From Bryobacterales bacterium (GTDB lineage Bacteria > Acidobacteriota > Terriglobia > Bryobacterales > Bryobacteraceae), in contig JADKID010000020.1 of the NCBI GenBank assembly GCA_016721425.1, forward strand, positions 62,001 through 126,000: a stretch of 64,000 bases of DNA. Direction: 5' to 3'. Shown piece after piece: positions 36,761 to 45,893 of this stretch; within the stretch, counting starts at the first letter, position 1; the number at the start of each line of letters is the position of its first letter. The notes below the pieces were generated by a model. It was not told where the DNA came from, searched no databases, and saw only the letters and a program-made list of their open reading frames with translations. The position numbers and the translations under genes were made by a program.

Positions 36761-37835
36761 TCAGTCCAGCTTCTTCTCCGCCAGAAACTTCGACATCAGG
36801 TCCGCCACCTGCTTGTTGTTCAGGTCGGAGAACGGGAAGTGGGTATTGCCGCGGATGCCCACCTCCGGCAGATGTACCAGGGTCACGTCGCCTCCATGAC
36901 GGTTGACCGTATCCCGCCACTTCTTGGCCATCTCCAGCCGCACTCGCCACCCATCCTGGCCCGGATTGTCGCTGGGCTTCTCCGGTATGAAGTCGCCGTA
37001 AAAGACGATGATGGGGAGCTTGGTGAGCTTCAGAAACTCAGCCCGGGGCACGCCGATCGCCGTCAGCGTTCCACCCGAGCTGGGCAGAGCCTCTGGAACC
37101 TCGCCCTCCGGAAACAGGAATCCGCTGCCCGGCTCATACGTCACGACCGCCCGCACATTGCCCGTCTTGACTGCCGTCAGCCAGCCCAGTCCGCCACCCT
37201 GCGAGTGAGTCCACAAACACCGCCGGCCCGATCCTGTTGAACAGCGCCGCGAAGGCGTCCGAGTTCACCTCGGGATCGTACGGCCCCACGTTCGGCGTCA
37301 TCTGCCGGAAGTATTGGTTGAGTGCTTCCGGATCCTTCGAAAACTGTACGCCGGAAAATACTCCGCCAGATCCCCACCCGAAACGTGCCGAACCACATCT
37401 GCTCGTCCGGCGTGGCGTTGATCGTCGCCGAAACCGTGCTGCGGCCAGCATCCCCTCGTCGCGGCTGATCGATCAGATACACCGGGAATCGGCGCCGCAG
37501 GAAAATCGTTTGGAAGCCCTCCCGCCCGTCCGGAGTCGTCTCCCACGTCTTCGTGAACTGCCCGGTGCCATGCAGGAACACGAGCGGCAGTTTCCGCCGG
37601 TTCACTGGAATCTGGTAGAAGACGTAGGCGTGGTCTCCGTGCAGCGTCTGGCCATCCGGCGTCGGCTTCTTGTGATCAAAGGTCCGGGATTCGTGGCGAT
37701 CTTCCCGCCAACCGCGAAGCTGCCTTGCTCCTCGATCATCAACGGTTCCGGCTTGCCCTTCACTGCCTGTTGCGCACTGGCGCCTAGCAAAAGCACGGCT
37801 GCGGACAGCCATAGCGCGATGAATGGACGTCTCAT
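36761..37835 (-). pseudogene. Secreted alpha/beta hydrolase, multiple frameshifts
   Basis: Would encode about 355 aa. The signal peptide (FIALWLSAAVLLLGASAQ) begins at ATG 37835. KLPLVFLHGTGQFTKTWETT gives the oxyanion loop and THSQGGGLGWLTAV the nucleophile elbow (HSQGG). The C-terminal frame (36761-37216) continues RAVVTYEPGSGFLFPEGEV, LPIIVFYGDFIPEKPSDNPG and GNTHFPFSDLNNKQVAD with the likely His. Frame changes lie near 37680, 37385 and 37205. Two hydrolase genes and a carboxylesterase follow one another on this strand. Confidence 0.78.
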
Positions 37836-37861
37836 GTCCTCTCCTGCCTTCGTTTTTCGCA

Positions 37862-38688
37862 TCATTTCTGCCCGAACACTTCCTTGGCGACGCCGATCGC
37901 CGTTACCGCGCTCGGCCACCCGGCGTAGAACGCCAAATGCGTGATGGTCTCGATCAACTCTTCTTGCGTCACGCCGTTCTGGCGCGCGATACGAAGGTGC
38001 GAACGAAGCTGCTCCGGCCGGTTCAACGCAATCAGCGCTGCCACTGTCGCCAGGCTGCGGTCCCGCTTCGATAGTTCCGGCCTCTCCCAAACATCGCCGT
38101 ACAGCACGTCGTCCGTGATCTGCGCCAGCTTGGGCGCAAAGTCACCAATCGCGCCCTGCGACGGCCTCGGCCGCGCCGCGGCGCCTGCACTCGCCGCCTG
38201 ACCGCGCAAAGGCGCGCTGTACTCCGCCGCGCTCACCTGCTCCATCCAACCAACCGTTTTGCCGTCCAGTTGCTCGGTAATCGCGATGTGCGTCATCGAG
38301 CTGTTCGGTCCGGCGCCGTGCCAGTGCTTCTGACCGGGCCGGATCCACACCCGTCTCCCTGCCGGATCTCATCCACCGGATCACCCCAACGCTGCACCCG
38401 GCCCGTGCCCGCTGTCACAATCAGCAACGTCTGCCCCAATGGATGTGTGTGCTACGCCGTCCGCGCGCCGGGCGAAAACAGAACGCGCACCCAAAACACG
38501 CGCCGGCGCGCTCCCCGGAACGGAGAATCCACCCGCGCTGTCCCCGTGAAGTGGTCGGCCGGCGCCGCTTGCGGAGCTTGCGCCCCGCCCCGCGTGATCC
38601 CGATCATTGCCTGTTCCCTCGCCGTCTGGCTCCGGACCTCTGCCGCGAACACGCAGGACGCAATCGCAACTACCGCGGACACTCTCAT
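37862..38688 (-). pseudogene. Cupin + carboxymuconolactone decarboxylase fusion, frameshifted
   Basis: Would encode a secreted two-domain protein of about 275 aa: signal peptide (RVSAVVAIASCVFAAEVRS), a cupin (metal ligands in THPLGQTLLIVTAGTG and WIRPGQKHWHGAG) and a C-terminal CMD domain (LAQITDDVLYGDVWERPEL, RDRSLATVAALIALNRPEQL, THLAFYAGWPSAVTAIGV). The CMD half lacks the CxxC of AhpD enzymes. Breaks fall near 38450 and 38350. This fusion is often found beside YqhC-type AraC regulators and small hydrolases, as here. Confidence 0.8.
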
Positions 38689-38727
38689 AGTGTTTCCCTC
38701 GCTCATAGCGCAGATCCACGACGGTCC

Positions 38728-40041
38728 CTATTGACCCACCTGAACCACGATCAGTTTCTTCTGATCGCGAATCAGTGGTTTGCCGTTCGATAACGCCAGG
38801 GGCGCCCAGTTCTGCCCGGACTCCATCAGCCCGGCGCCGGCCAGCGCCTCAAACCCAGCCGGATCAGGCTCAGTCACATACAGCTTCTTCGCGCCGTCGG
38901 TGGCGATCAGCAGACCATCCACCAGGATCGCGCCGCCCTCACAAACGCCGGCTCCTGTCCCGTCTTCCACTTCACCTCGCCGCTCATGCTCATACTCACC
39001 AGACCATCCGCCGCTCGTTGGTCGTGAACTGCGCATAGAAATGGTTCTTTGTGCAAAATCGGCGGCTGCATGTGGGACCCGAAGTCCCGGTTCTTGAACA
39101 ACTCGTTCCTCCGAACGTCCCGTCTTCCTTCTTCACGATCTGAATCATCGCCGACCCCGCATTGTAGCCGCCCGCCAGCAGCAGCTTGCCTTCCCCGGCA
39201 TCCACGGCCTGAGCCACCGGGATCATGCACTGCCATCCGGTGTAGGTCCACAGGATCTTCCCGGTCAAGGGGTCGATGCCGTTGACGCTGCCACCCTTGG
39301 CGCTGCGCCCAAAACCCTGGGGCCGGTGATCATCACGAGCTGATCTCCAGACGGGGCCTTGATCACGGAAGGTGTATCGTATCCGGCGCCGCCCGCCAGC
39401 GGTTCCGATTTCCATTTCAAATCGCCAGTCGCTTTGTCGCTACGCCACCACGCCCGCCCCGGCGCCTGCGACGCCACGATGAGCAGATCGCGGTAGATCA
39501 GCGGGTTCTGACGCAATCCCCAGATCAGAAACTGCCCGCCTTCAGGCGCTGGTGCAAATGGCCCGGCTGGAACTGCCCCGCCGCCGCCGAATTCCGTCCA
39601 GATGTTCTTATGCCACCGGCTTCTGCGTCGTCGTGTTGATGCAGTACAATCCCGCGCAGGCCGGCCGTATAAACGAGATTGCCCTCCACCGTCGGCGTGG
39701 TTCGGGATCAGGAAACTCAACCCGGCCCGGAGCGGCATAAGCAAGGTCCAGAGCTCCTTGCCGTTGGCGAAGTCGTAGACCCGCAACGTGTCGCCGACCT
39801 TATCGTCGCGATCCAGCAGATAGACCTTCCCCGCGCTGACCGCCGCGCCCCCGTAGCCGATGCCGAGAGGCGCCGTCCACAGCACCTTAGGGCCACCCTC
39901 CGGCCACGTTCGCAGAATGCCCTTGTCTGCGGATGTACTGTTCCGGCTCGGCCCGTAAAACTGCGGCCAGTCCGCCCCAAACGCGCCGGTCACCATCAGC
40001 GGCGCGAAGATCATCGTCACGAGTCTCGTTCTGGTCTTCAT
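38728..40041 (-). pseudogene. Secreted PQQ-like beta-propeller protein, multiple frameshifts
   Basis: Would encode about 435 aa: signal peptide (LVTMIFAPLMVTGAFG), then ADWPQFYGPSRNSTSADKG and propeller blades (AVSAGKVYLLDRDDKVGD, LIYRDLLIVASQAPG, VNGIDPLTGKILWTYTGWQ, AILVDGLLIATDGAKKL). The N-terminal W-P-Q-F-x-G-P-x-R box is typical of the PQQ_2-type propellers of Acidobacteria and Planctomycetes. At least five frame changes are needed. It lies just downstream of a second propeller gene on the same strand. Confidence 0.78.
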
Positions 40042-40060
40042 CGACTTTCTGCCTCTCTTG

Positions 40061-41476
40061 CTACTTGCCGGTCTCATTCTGCTTCGCCGCGATCGCGTAC
40101 AACTGGCTTCGCGTCATCACATACAACACGCCGTTCGCTGGCACCGGTGTGCCGTAAACCGGAGTCCGCCATATCCATCAGCACGGGCTTGTTCATCTCC
40201 GCGGTCGCCTGAAAAACCGCCAGATCCCCGTCCGCATCGCCCAGGTAGACCTTGCCGTCCGCCAGTAGCGGAGAGCCCCACACCGGAGACTTCAGATCGA
40301 AACTCCAATGCGGCTTGCCCGTCTTCACGTCCACGCAGTGCAAATGCCGTCAAAATCCGAGAGGAAAGCCAACCCGCCGCCCACTGCCGCCGTCGAGATG
40401 GAGCGGTTGATCTTCTCGTACTGCCACACTCTTCCAGCCTCAGTAATATCGCCCCGTTTCCCCGGATCAATACTGAACGCCGCGCCGCGTCCGCTGCCGC
40501 TGTCGGGATCCTGCCCTGCGCTCATCAGCACCCTGCCCTCCAGGAACACAGGGGTGGCGATCCCGTAGTTGCGCGCCTCAGGAAGCAATCTTCACTGGGT
40601 TCAGGTCCGAACTTCCACAACCGCCCCCCGTCCGGGCGTGGAATCCATACAGCCATCCGTCTCCCCCACAAAGAACACCTGTTGCACTCCATCCACACCA
40701 TACCAGGCCGGAGAGGACCCTGCCCCTGAACGATGCCCTCACCCGGAGAGTTGTCCTGCCACACGACCTTCCCGGTGTCTTTGTGGACGGCAAGAAAACT
40801 CAGCGCCTTCGGAGCGAGGCAGGCCCTCATCACTCCGGCCGTTCCGAGGTCCCCACAAACACCAGATCCTCCCCAGATCGGCGGCGAGGCATTGGCCATG
40901 TTGCGCGGGTGAACGCCCAGCTCTTTGATCATGTCGAGCTTCCAGATGATGTCAGCATCACGGGTCCCCGGTCTACCTCATCCTGGAACGGCCCGTCATC
41001 CTTCCGTCAGAACCCCCTCATGTCCGGGCAAACCAGCTCCCCACGGTTACTCACGTAGTACAACCGCTTCCCCTCACCGCCGGAGAAGAGCAAACGCCCT
41101 GCTGCGAAAGTCGTTCACCGGCCCCGACGCCAGCTTGTCCGTAACCGCCTGCCACAGGAACTGCCCGTCGGACTCACGAAAGCACATCAACACACCCCGG
41201 TCACCCTGGATCGCCGCATTCCTCAGATTCCCATTGTTCGTGCCGAGAAAGATCTTCCCCACCCACCACCACCGGGTTTCCATAAGACGTCGTGCCGATC
41301 CGGCGCTTTCCACTTGATGTTGCTGCCGCTCTTACATCCCAGGACCCGGGCAGGTTCTTCATGCCCGAGGCCGTGTTGCGCTGCGCCGTGCCGCCCCATC
41401 GGCCGGTCCTGAGACGGCAGCGGACGGCAAGCCACCGGAGCGAGCACGACGACGGCGGCGCCAATTGGACCTTCAT
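40061..41476 (-). pseudogene. Second PQQ-like beta-propeller protein, multiple frameshifts
   Basis: Paralogue or partner of the preceding gene, about 470 codons in several frames. Recognisable blades are GNPVVVGGKIFLGTNNGNLR, LMCFRESDGQFLWQAVTDKL, LSFLAVHKDTGKVVWQDNSP, ATPVFLEGRVLMSAGQDP, MHCVDVKTGKPHWSFDLKSP and WGSPLLADGKVYLGDADGD. The last blade ends VLYVMTRSQLYAIAAKQN before a TAG at 40061-40063. The N terminus from ATG 41476 is itself out of frame with the blades. It would be the first gene of the minus-strand cluster facing the AraC regulator. Confidence 0.75.
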
Positions 41477-41779
41477 GCATCAGCTCGTTTTAATCTCAAC
41501 ATTCGCACCGCATCTAGTCCGAAGCCTCACACCCGCCCGCAATCGCGCGCCCTGAAGGCCCAAAAACCACTCGCTTCAAGCGCCCATCCCTCGTCACTCC
41601 TGCCCTTGCCGAACCCGTCCTGATAGCCCGGATTCGCACAACTCTTAGTCTCCGTATCCAGATTAGGACCGCCCGTCCTCCACCCGGTAGCCTGAACCTG
41701 CCGAGTTTTAGCCTATTCCTGTCGAGGGCTAGCGAAAATGCTCGCCCGGATGTACTCTGGGTGCAAAGGAGCCACCCTG
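41477..41779. other. Divergent intergenic region
   Basis: 303 nt between the PQQ-propeller gene and the AraC regulator. It should hold both promoters and any AraC operator, but I see no clear repeat or consensus promoter in it. An AAGGAG ribosome site at 41767-41772 belongs to the regulator. Confidence 0.45.
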
Positions 41780-42742
41780 ATGCCCCTCAGTCCCATCCAA
41801 GCCCTCAGCCCCCTGCCGGACCGCCTCCAGCAGCTCAAGGAAGAACTGGCTCACCGCATCGCCGCCTGCATCGGCTCCGAACAGAAACGGATTACCGCGG
41901 TGCCCGGCCTCACCGTCCACCAGCGCACCGCGCCCACTCCGCCCTGCTCCATGACCTACGAGCCGAGTCTCATCCTCACCGCCCAGGGGCGCAAGCGCGT
42001 GGAATTCGGCGGCAAATCCTTTACCTACGGCACCTCCCACTACCTGCTCGCCTCCGTCGCCCTACCCGTCGTGGCCCGCGTCGTCGAGGCCAGCCAGCAG
42101 ACCCCCTGCCTGGCCCTCTCGCTCAAGCTCCAAATGCCCGTCGTCCGGGAACTGCTCGGCCGCGAAGAACTCGCGGTGACGCCCCATAGCGGGAAAGGCC
42201 CGGCTCTGGCCCTCGGGGAAGTCACCGTGGACTTGCTGGACTCCTTCTGCCGCCTCCTGCGCCTCCTGGACCAGCCTCAGGATGTCGCCTTCCTCCACGG
42301 CCTGATCGAGCGCGAGATCATCTTCCGCGTCCTGCAAGGCCCGGAGGGCGCCCGCCTCCGCGCCATCGCCACACTCGGCGACCAGAGCTACCGCACCGCC
42401 AAGGCAATCGCCTGGATCAAAGACAACTATGCAAGACCGCTCCGCGTCGAGGAGCTCGCCGATATCGCCGGCATGGGCGTCTCCACCCTCCACCACCACT
42501 TCCGCGCTCTCACCGCCATGAGCCCCCTCCAATACCAGAAACAGATCCGGCTCCAGGAAGCGCGCACACGCATGTCCATCCAGGGCCTCGATGCCGGTAG
42601 CGCCGCCCTCGAGGTCGGCTACGAAAGCGCCAGCCAGTTCACCCGCGAATACAAACGCCTCTTCGGCCAAACGCCCATGCGCGATACCCGTACTCTCCGT
42701 GCCCAGGAAGCCACGCAACTCGAACCCCTCGGGGCCCGTTGA
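41780..42742 (+). CDS. AraC-family regulator with AraC_N (YqhC-type) sensor domain
   Basis: 320-aa transcription factor. The N-terminal AraC_N cupin-like sensor shows QGRKRVEFGGKSFTYGTSHY and LALSLKLQMPVVRELL. The C-terminal double helix-turn-helix shows LRVEELADIAGMGVSTLHHH and the signature YQKQIRLQEARTRMSIQGLD, then VGYESASQFTREYKRLFGQT. Start chosen at ATG 41780 (MPLSPIQALSP) behind AAGGAG; the frame is open from 41738. It faces the broken propeller/cupin/hydrolase cluster and probably controls it; YqhC relatives often sit beside such oxidoreductase and hydrolase genes. Confidence 0.88.
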   Translation: MPLSPIQALSPLPDRLQQLKEELAHRIAACIGSEQKRITAVPGLTVHQRTAPTPPCSMTYEPSLILTAQGRKRVEFGGKSFTYGTSHYLLASVALPVVARVVEASQQTPCLALSLKLQMPVVRELLGREELAVTPHSGKGPALALGEVTVDLLDSFCRLLRLLDQPQDVAFLHGLIEREIIFRVLQGPEGARLRAIATLGDQSYRTAKAIAWIKDNYARPLRVEELADIAGMGVSTLHHHFRALTAMSPLQYQKQIRLQEARTRMSIQGLDAGSAALEVGYESASQFTREYKRLFGQTPMRDTRTLRAQEATQLEPLGAR

Positions 42743-42786
42743 TACAGAACCATCCGCACGCCCCGCGCGCCCACAGAAAGGCTCTC

Positions 42787-42924
42787 ATGCTCTCTCGATC
42801 CCTTCTCCTCAGCGCCGCCGCTCAGGCGTTCACCCTCGCCCCCACACCGCCCCAGCCGGCCGCGCCGAAACCGCCATCATCTCCGGCCTCCTCGATCCCA
42901 TCCACGCAAGCGCTCAATAAATGA
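42787..42924 (+). CDS. Small proline/alanine-rich ORF coupled to the next gene
   Basis: 45-codon frame with a signal-like start (MLSRSLLLSAAAQAFTLAP) and a Pro/Ser/Ala tail. Its stop overlaps the ATG of the amidohydrolase (ATGA), which would allow translational coupling. It may be a leader peptide, a truncated gene or chance. No Shine-Dalgarno is obvious. Confidence 0.3.
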   Translation: MLSRSLLLSAAAQAFTLAPTPPQPAAPKPPSSPASSIPSTQALNK

Positions 42925-43880
42925 CGACCCAAAACCCCACCACCAACCGCCGCCGATTCCTCGCCCAGACCACGGGGGCCGCCGCCGCGTCTCTCCTCCT
43001 CCCAGCCACCGCCCAGCCCGCCTCCCCCTGGGGCGGCCCCGTCCTCGACGCCCACTTCCACCTCCGCCCCGACGTCGCCAGCAACTGGAAACACATGCAG
43101 GGCTGCGGAGTCACCCACGCCGTCCTCCTCACCCGCGCCCCAGACCAGGACCGCGCCAAACAAGCCATCGACGCCACCCCCGGCCGCTACGCCCGCTCCG
43201 TCGCCGCCGACCCCGCCCTCCCCGATACCCCCCGCATCCTCCGCGAAGCCCTCAAAGCCGGAGCCGTCAGCATCGGCGAATTGAAGCACCACCTCGCCCT
43301 CGATTCCCCTGAGATGCGCCGCGTCTACGATATTGCCGCCGAGCTCCAGGTCCCCGTCTTAGTCCACATCCAGGTCTTCCCTCACTTCCCCGGCGAGCTC
43401 CCCTACAACACCGGCTATCCCCAGTTCGACAAGGTCCTCAAGGCCCACCCCAAAACCAACTTCCTCGGCCACGCCGATCTCTTCTGGGCCAACATCAGCG
43501 CCGACGTCCCCACAGATCGCGGCTACCCCACCGGCCCCATCAAACCCGGCGGCCTCACCGATCGCTGGCTCGCCGATTACCCCAACCTCTACGCCGACAT
43601 CTCCGCCAACTCCGGCAACAACGCCCTCTCCCGCGACCCCGACTTCTCCCGCGGCTTCCTCGCCCGCCACAAATCCAAGCTCATCTTCGGCAGCGATTGC
43701 AGTTGCGCCGACGGCAAAGGCGCCGGCATCTCCCAAGGCAACAACCCCGAGGCCGCCCGCCTCGCCGGCAAATGCGTCGCCGCCGCCACCCTCAGCCTCC
43801 TCCAAGGCCTCACCACCCCCGCCCTCTTCCGCCAGATCACCTGGGAGAACGGAACCAAACTCCTCAAACTCCGCTTCTGA
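42921..43880 (+). CDS. Tat-exported amidohydrolase (amidohydrolase_2 family)
   Basis: 319-aa TIM-barrel metal hydrolase. A Tat signal (NRRRFLAQTTGAAAASLLLP) is followed by VLDAHFHLRP (H-x-H metal site). LVHIQVFPHF and KTNFLGHADLFW carry further histidines and KLIFGSDCSCADG the final aspartate, in the order expected for amidohydrolase_2 (ACMSD-like) enzymes, which hydrolyse or decarboxylate cyclic acids. The substrate is unknown. The ATG overlaps the preceding small ORF stop. A short lysine-rich gene follows 29 nt later. Confidence 0.88.
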   Translation: MTTQNPTTNRRRFLAQTTGAAAASLLLPATAQPASPWGGPVLDAHFHLRPDVASNWKHMQGCGVTHAVLLTRAPDQDRAKQAIDATPGRYARSVAADPALPDTPRILREALKAGAVSIGELKHHLALDSPEMRRVYDIAAELQVPVLVHIQVFPHFPGELPYNTGYPQFDKVLKAHPKTNFLGHADLFWANISADVPTDRGYPTGPIKPGGLTDRWLADYPNLYADISANSGNNALSRDPDFSRGFLARHKSKLIFGSDCSCADGKGAGISQGNNPEAARLAGKCVAAATLSLLQGLTTPALFRQITWENGTKLLKLRF

Positions 43881-43909
43881 TTGTGATAGCGTTGGTTCGA
43901 GGTGCACTC

Positions 43910-44029
43910 ATGGGAGACAAGGGCGGCAAGAAAGACAAGGACAAGAGCAAGCAGCAGCAGGCCACCAAGCACAAGCAGGACGAGCAGAAAAAGCTAGCCA
44001 AAGCCCCCGCCAAAAAGCCCGGAGCCTAG
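43910..44029 (+). CDS. Small lysine-rich protein (MGDKGGKKDKDK type)
   Basis: 39-aa, highly basic and hydrophilic: MGDKGGKKDKDKSKQQQATK followed by a Lys/Ala/Pro tail. Short proteins starting M-G-D-K-G-x-K-K-D-K occur in many unrelated bacteria and are generally uncharacterised, so I take this as a real gene despite its size. It has no signal or membrane segment; nucleic-acid binding is only a guess. Confidence 0.65.
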   Translation: MGDKGGKKDKDKSKQQQATKHKQDEQKKLAKAPAKKPGA

Positions 44030-44059
44030 CCCGCGCAGAACCGCTTCGCGCCCCCGTCC

Positions 44060-44175
44060 CGCGCCGCGACCGTCAGCCGCGCTTCCGCGCCGCGCTTTCG
44101 CGCCGCGACCGTGTACCCCGTTACCGCGCCGCGCCATGTGCCCGTTTCTGAGCCGCGACCGTAAGGGAGCGGTTG
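44060..44175 (+). repeat. Degenerate GCGCCGCGACCGT repeat cluster
   Basis: GCGCCGCGACCGT or close variants recur (near 44069, 44099 and 44153), ending in GAGCCGCGACCGTAAGGGAG and GCGGTTGCG. The last unit, which reads S-R-D-R-K-G-A-V-A in one frame, resembles an interspersed element I recall from other Acidobacteria/Planctomycetes genomes (not checked). It lies between two converging genes. Confidence 0.5.
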
Positions 44176-44178
44176 CGT

Positions 44179-45024
44179 CTAGCGCTTCTCCGCCACCATC
44201 CGCGCCAGCCTCGTCCGATCCAAACTCCAATCCGACACCCCCTCCACATCCTCAAACCGGACAATCCGGAAATCAGCCGCAAAAACCGCCCGCAGCAACT
44301 CCCCCGGATCGATATCCACCGGCTTGCGCCCCGCGGCGCCCTTGTCTGACGCAAAACTCTCCACCACCAGAAGCCCCCCAACCCGGAGCGAATTCCAAAC
44401 CCGCTGCACATACGCCTGGTCCGTCACCGGAAACGGCTCATACGTGATCACGACCAAATCCCACTGCGCCGTACCGTAATCGAAGTTCGAGTTGCTCTTC
44501 TGCACGGCCCGAATCGCCACCCCCGCCGCCGCGGCATTCTTCCTAGCGACGCTAATCCCCTCGTCGGACACATCAAACCCCGTCACATCCCACCCGCGAA
44601 TCGCCAGAAACACGGAATTCCGCCCCTGCCCCATGCCCACATCCAGCGCCCGGCCCGGCTTCCTGCCCTCCACGGCCGACATCAGCAGCCCATTCGGCTT
44701 AACGCTGAATCCCGGATTGCTCGCGGCATAAATCTTGTTGAAAATCAGCTGCCACCCATCCTCCCGCGTGCGCATCATCTCCATCACAACCTTGATCTGG
44801 CCGTCCGCCTCCGCCGCCGATGCTCCGCCCGCCAGGACATGAGCCCGGTAATCCCGCAGCAGGCTCCCCGGATTGTCATTCGGCGGAATAGTAGCCAACC
44901 ACGCAAGGAACGCCCGCCAAGTCCGTTCGGCATCCGCCTGTGCGCCCCACGCAAGAGGCTGCACGACCGCCGCACCGATCCCGGCCGCCTGCATCATCAC
45001 GCGTCGTCTTGAGATTTTGGGCAT
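44179..45024 (-). CDS. Tat-signal SAM-dependent methyltransferase
   Basis: 281-aa class I methyltransferase. N terminus PKISRRRVMMQAAGIGAAVV looks like a Tat signal, unusual for a SAM enzyme. Motif I is RALDVGMGQGRNSVFLAIRG and the acidic residue of motif II lies in DVTGFDVSDEG. WDLVVITYEPFPV and LRVGGLLVVESFAS follow. Start at ATG 45024; TAGACT (45032-45037, plus coordinates) ends 7 nt before it, supporting this start and a leaderless message. If export is real, the SAM source in the periplasm is a puzzle; the signal may instead act as a membrane anchor. Confidence 0.85.
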   Translation of the reverse strand: MPKISRRRVMMQAAGIGAAVVQPLAWGAQADAERTWRAFLAWLATIPPNDNPGSLLRDYRAHVLAGGASAAEADGQIKVVMEMMRTREDGWQLIFNKIYAASNPGFSVKPNGLLMSAVEGRKPGRALDVGMGQGRNSVFLAIRGWDVTGFDVSDEGISVARKNAAAAGVAIRAVQKSNSNFDYGTAQWDLVVITYEPFPVTDQAYVQRVWNSLRVGGLLVVESFASDKGAAGRKPVDIDPGELLRAVFAADFRIVRFEDVEGVSDWSLDRTRLARMVAEKR

Positions 45025-45031
45025 GGCGAGA

Positions 45032-45037
45032 AGTCTA
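45032..45037 (-). promoter_or_regulatory. -10 box 7 nt before methyltransferase start
   Basis: TAGACT on the minus strand. Its distance to the ATG at 45024 places the expected transcript start at the first codon. Confidence 0.5.
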
Positions 45038-45194
45038 GCATCCAGCCACGCGCGGCGTCGGAACAACCTGTGGGGGCCAGCCGGACATCCCGCCGCACCC
45101 ACGATTCGCCGGCAGAGCGCGCCCCATGGCCCCCCAGCCGAGTCTGCTAGACTAAACCGTCCGGAGCGCTGCTCCGGCATTCGGAGGAACCACA

Positions 45195-45893
45195 CTGAAA
45201 TATCTGTTAATTGCCGTTCTGGCCGCAGCATATCCTTGCGCAGCCGCATCATTCACCATCGACGCCACCTATTCGGGCCGTTATCTCGGAAATGGCGCAC
45301 ACAATACTGACTCTGCCGGCAACTTCGGCACCGGTTGGGCCGGTGGGGTCCCGGCAGAGATCAGGAGCTACTTCGGCTTCGGACTGGCAGGAGTCACCGG
45401 AACCATCACCTCGGCAGCTCTGCGGCTACAAGGCAATCCGAGCTTCGCCATGCTTCTGAGCCCGGAAGGAACAGAGACGTTTGCAGTTTTCGATGTCTCC
45501 ACTTCACTGGCGAGTTTGACGGCGGGCACCGCCGGGGTAGCTGGATTCAACGATCTGGGAACCGGGGCACAATTCGGAAGCCTCAGCATCACGGCGGTCT
45601 CCCCAAACACCGTCGATATCACCCTCAACGCACTGGGGCTCGCCTACCTCAACAGCCTGGGCGGCGGCACGGCGGCACTGGGTGGCGCGCTGACGACCCT
45701 CGCCAAGAGCGGCAACGAGCTCGTGTTCAATGGCGCCGCCTCCGGCCAGACGCGCCAACTCCTACTCACCACTTCCGGGATCACGCCCGTTCCCGAACCC
45801 GCTTCGCTCGCCTCCGTTGCCTTGGGCCTGGCGGGTCTCGGCCTGCTGCGCCGGGCGCGGCGGGCGCCAGCCACGTCTGCCAAAACGAAGTAA
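45195..45893 (+). CDS. PEP-CTERM sorting-signal protein, CTG start
   Basis: 232-aa secreted protein. The signal peptide (KYLLIAVLAAAYPCAAASF) begins at a CTG at 45195, six bases after GGAGGA (45183-45188). No ATG, GTG or TTG precedes the signal peptide, and the first ATG (45450) would remove it. The mature part is a beta-rich adhesin-like domain (FTIDATYSGRYLGNG, ITAVSPNTVDITLNALGLAY). The C terminus has VPEP, a hydrophobic stretch and a basic cluster (ASLASVALGLAGLGLLRRAR), the PEP-CTERM signal recognised by exosortase. No exosortase gene is in the window. Confidence 0.82.
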   Translation: MKYLLIAVLAAAYPCAAASFTIDATYSGRYLGNGAHNTDSAGNFGTGWAGGVPAEIRSYFGFGLAGVTGTITSAALRLQGNPSFAMLLSPEGTETFAVFDVSTSLASLTAGTAGVAGFNDLGTGAQFGSLSITAVSPNTVDITLNALGLAYLNSLGGGTAALGGALTTLAKSGNELVFNGAASGQTRQLLLTTSGITPVPEPASLASVALGLAGLGLLRRARRAPATSAKTK

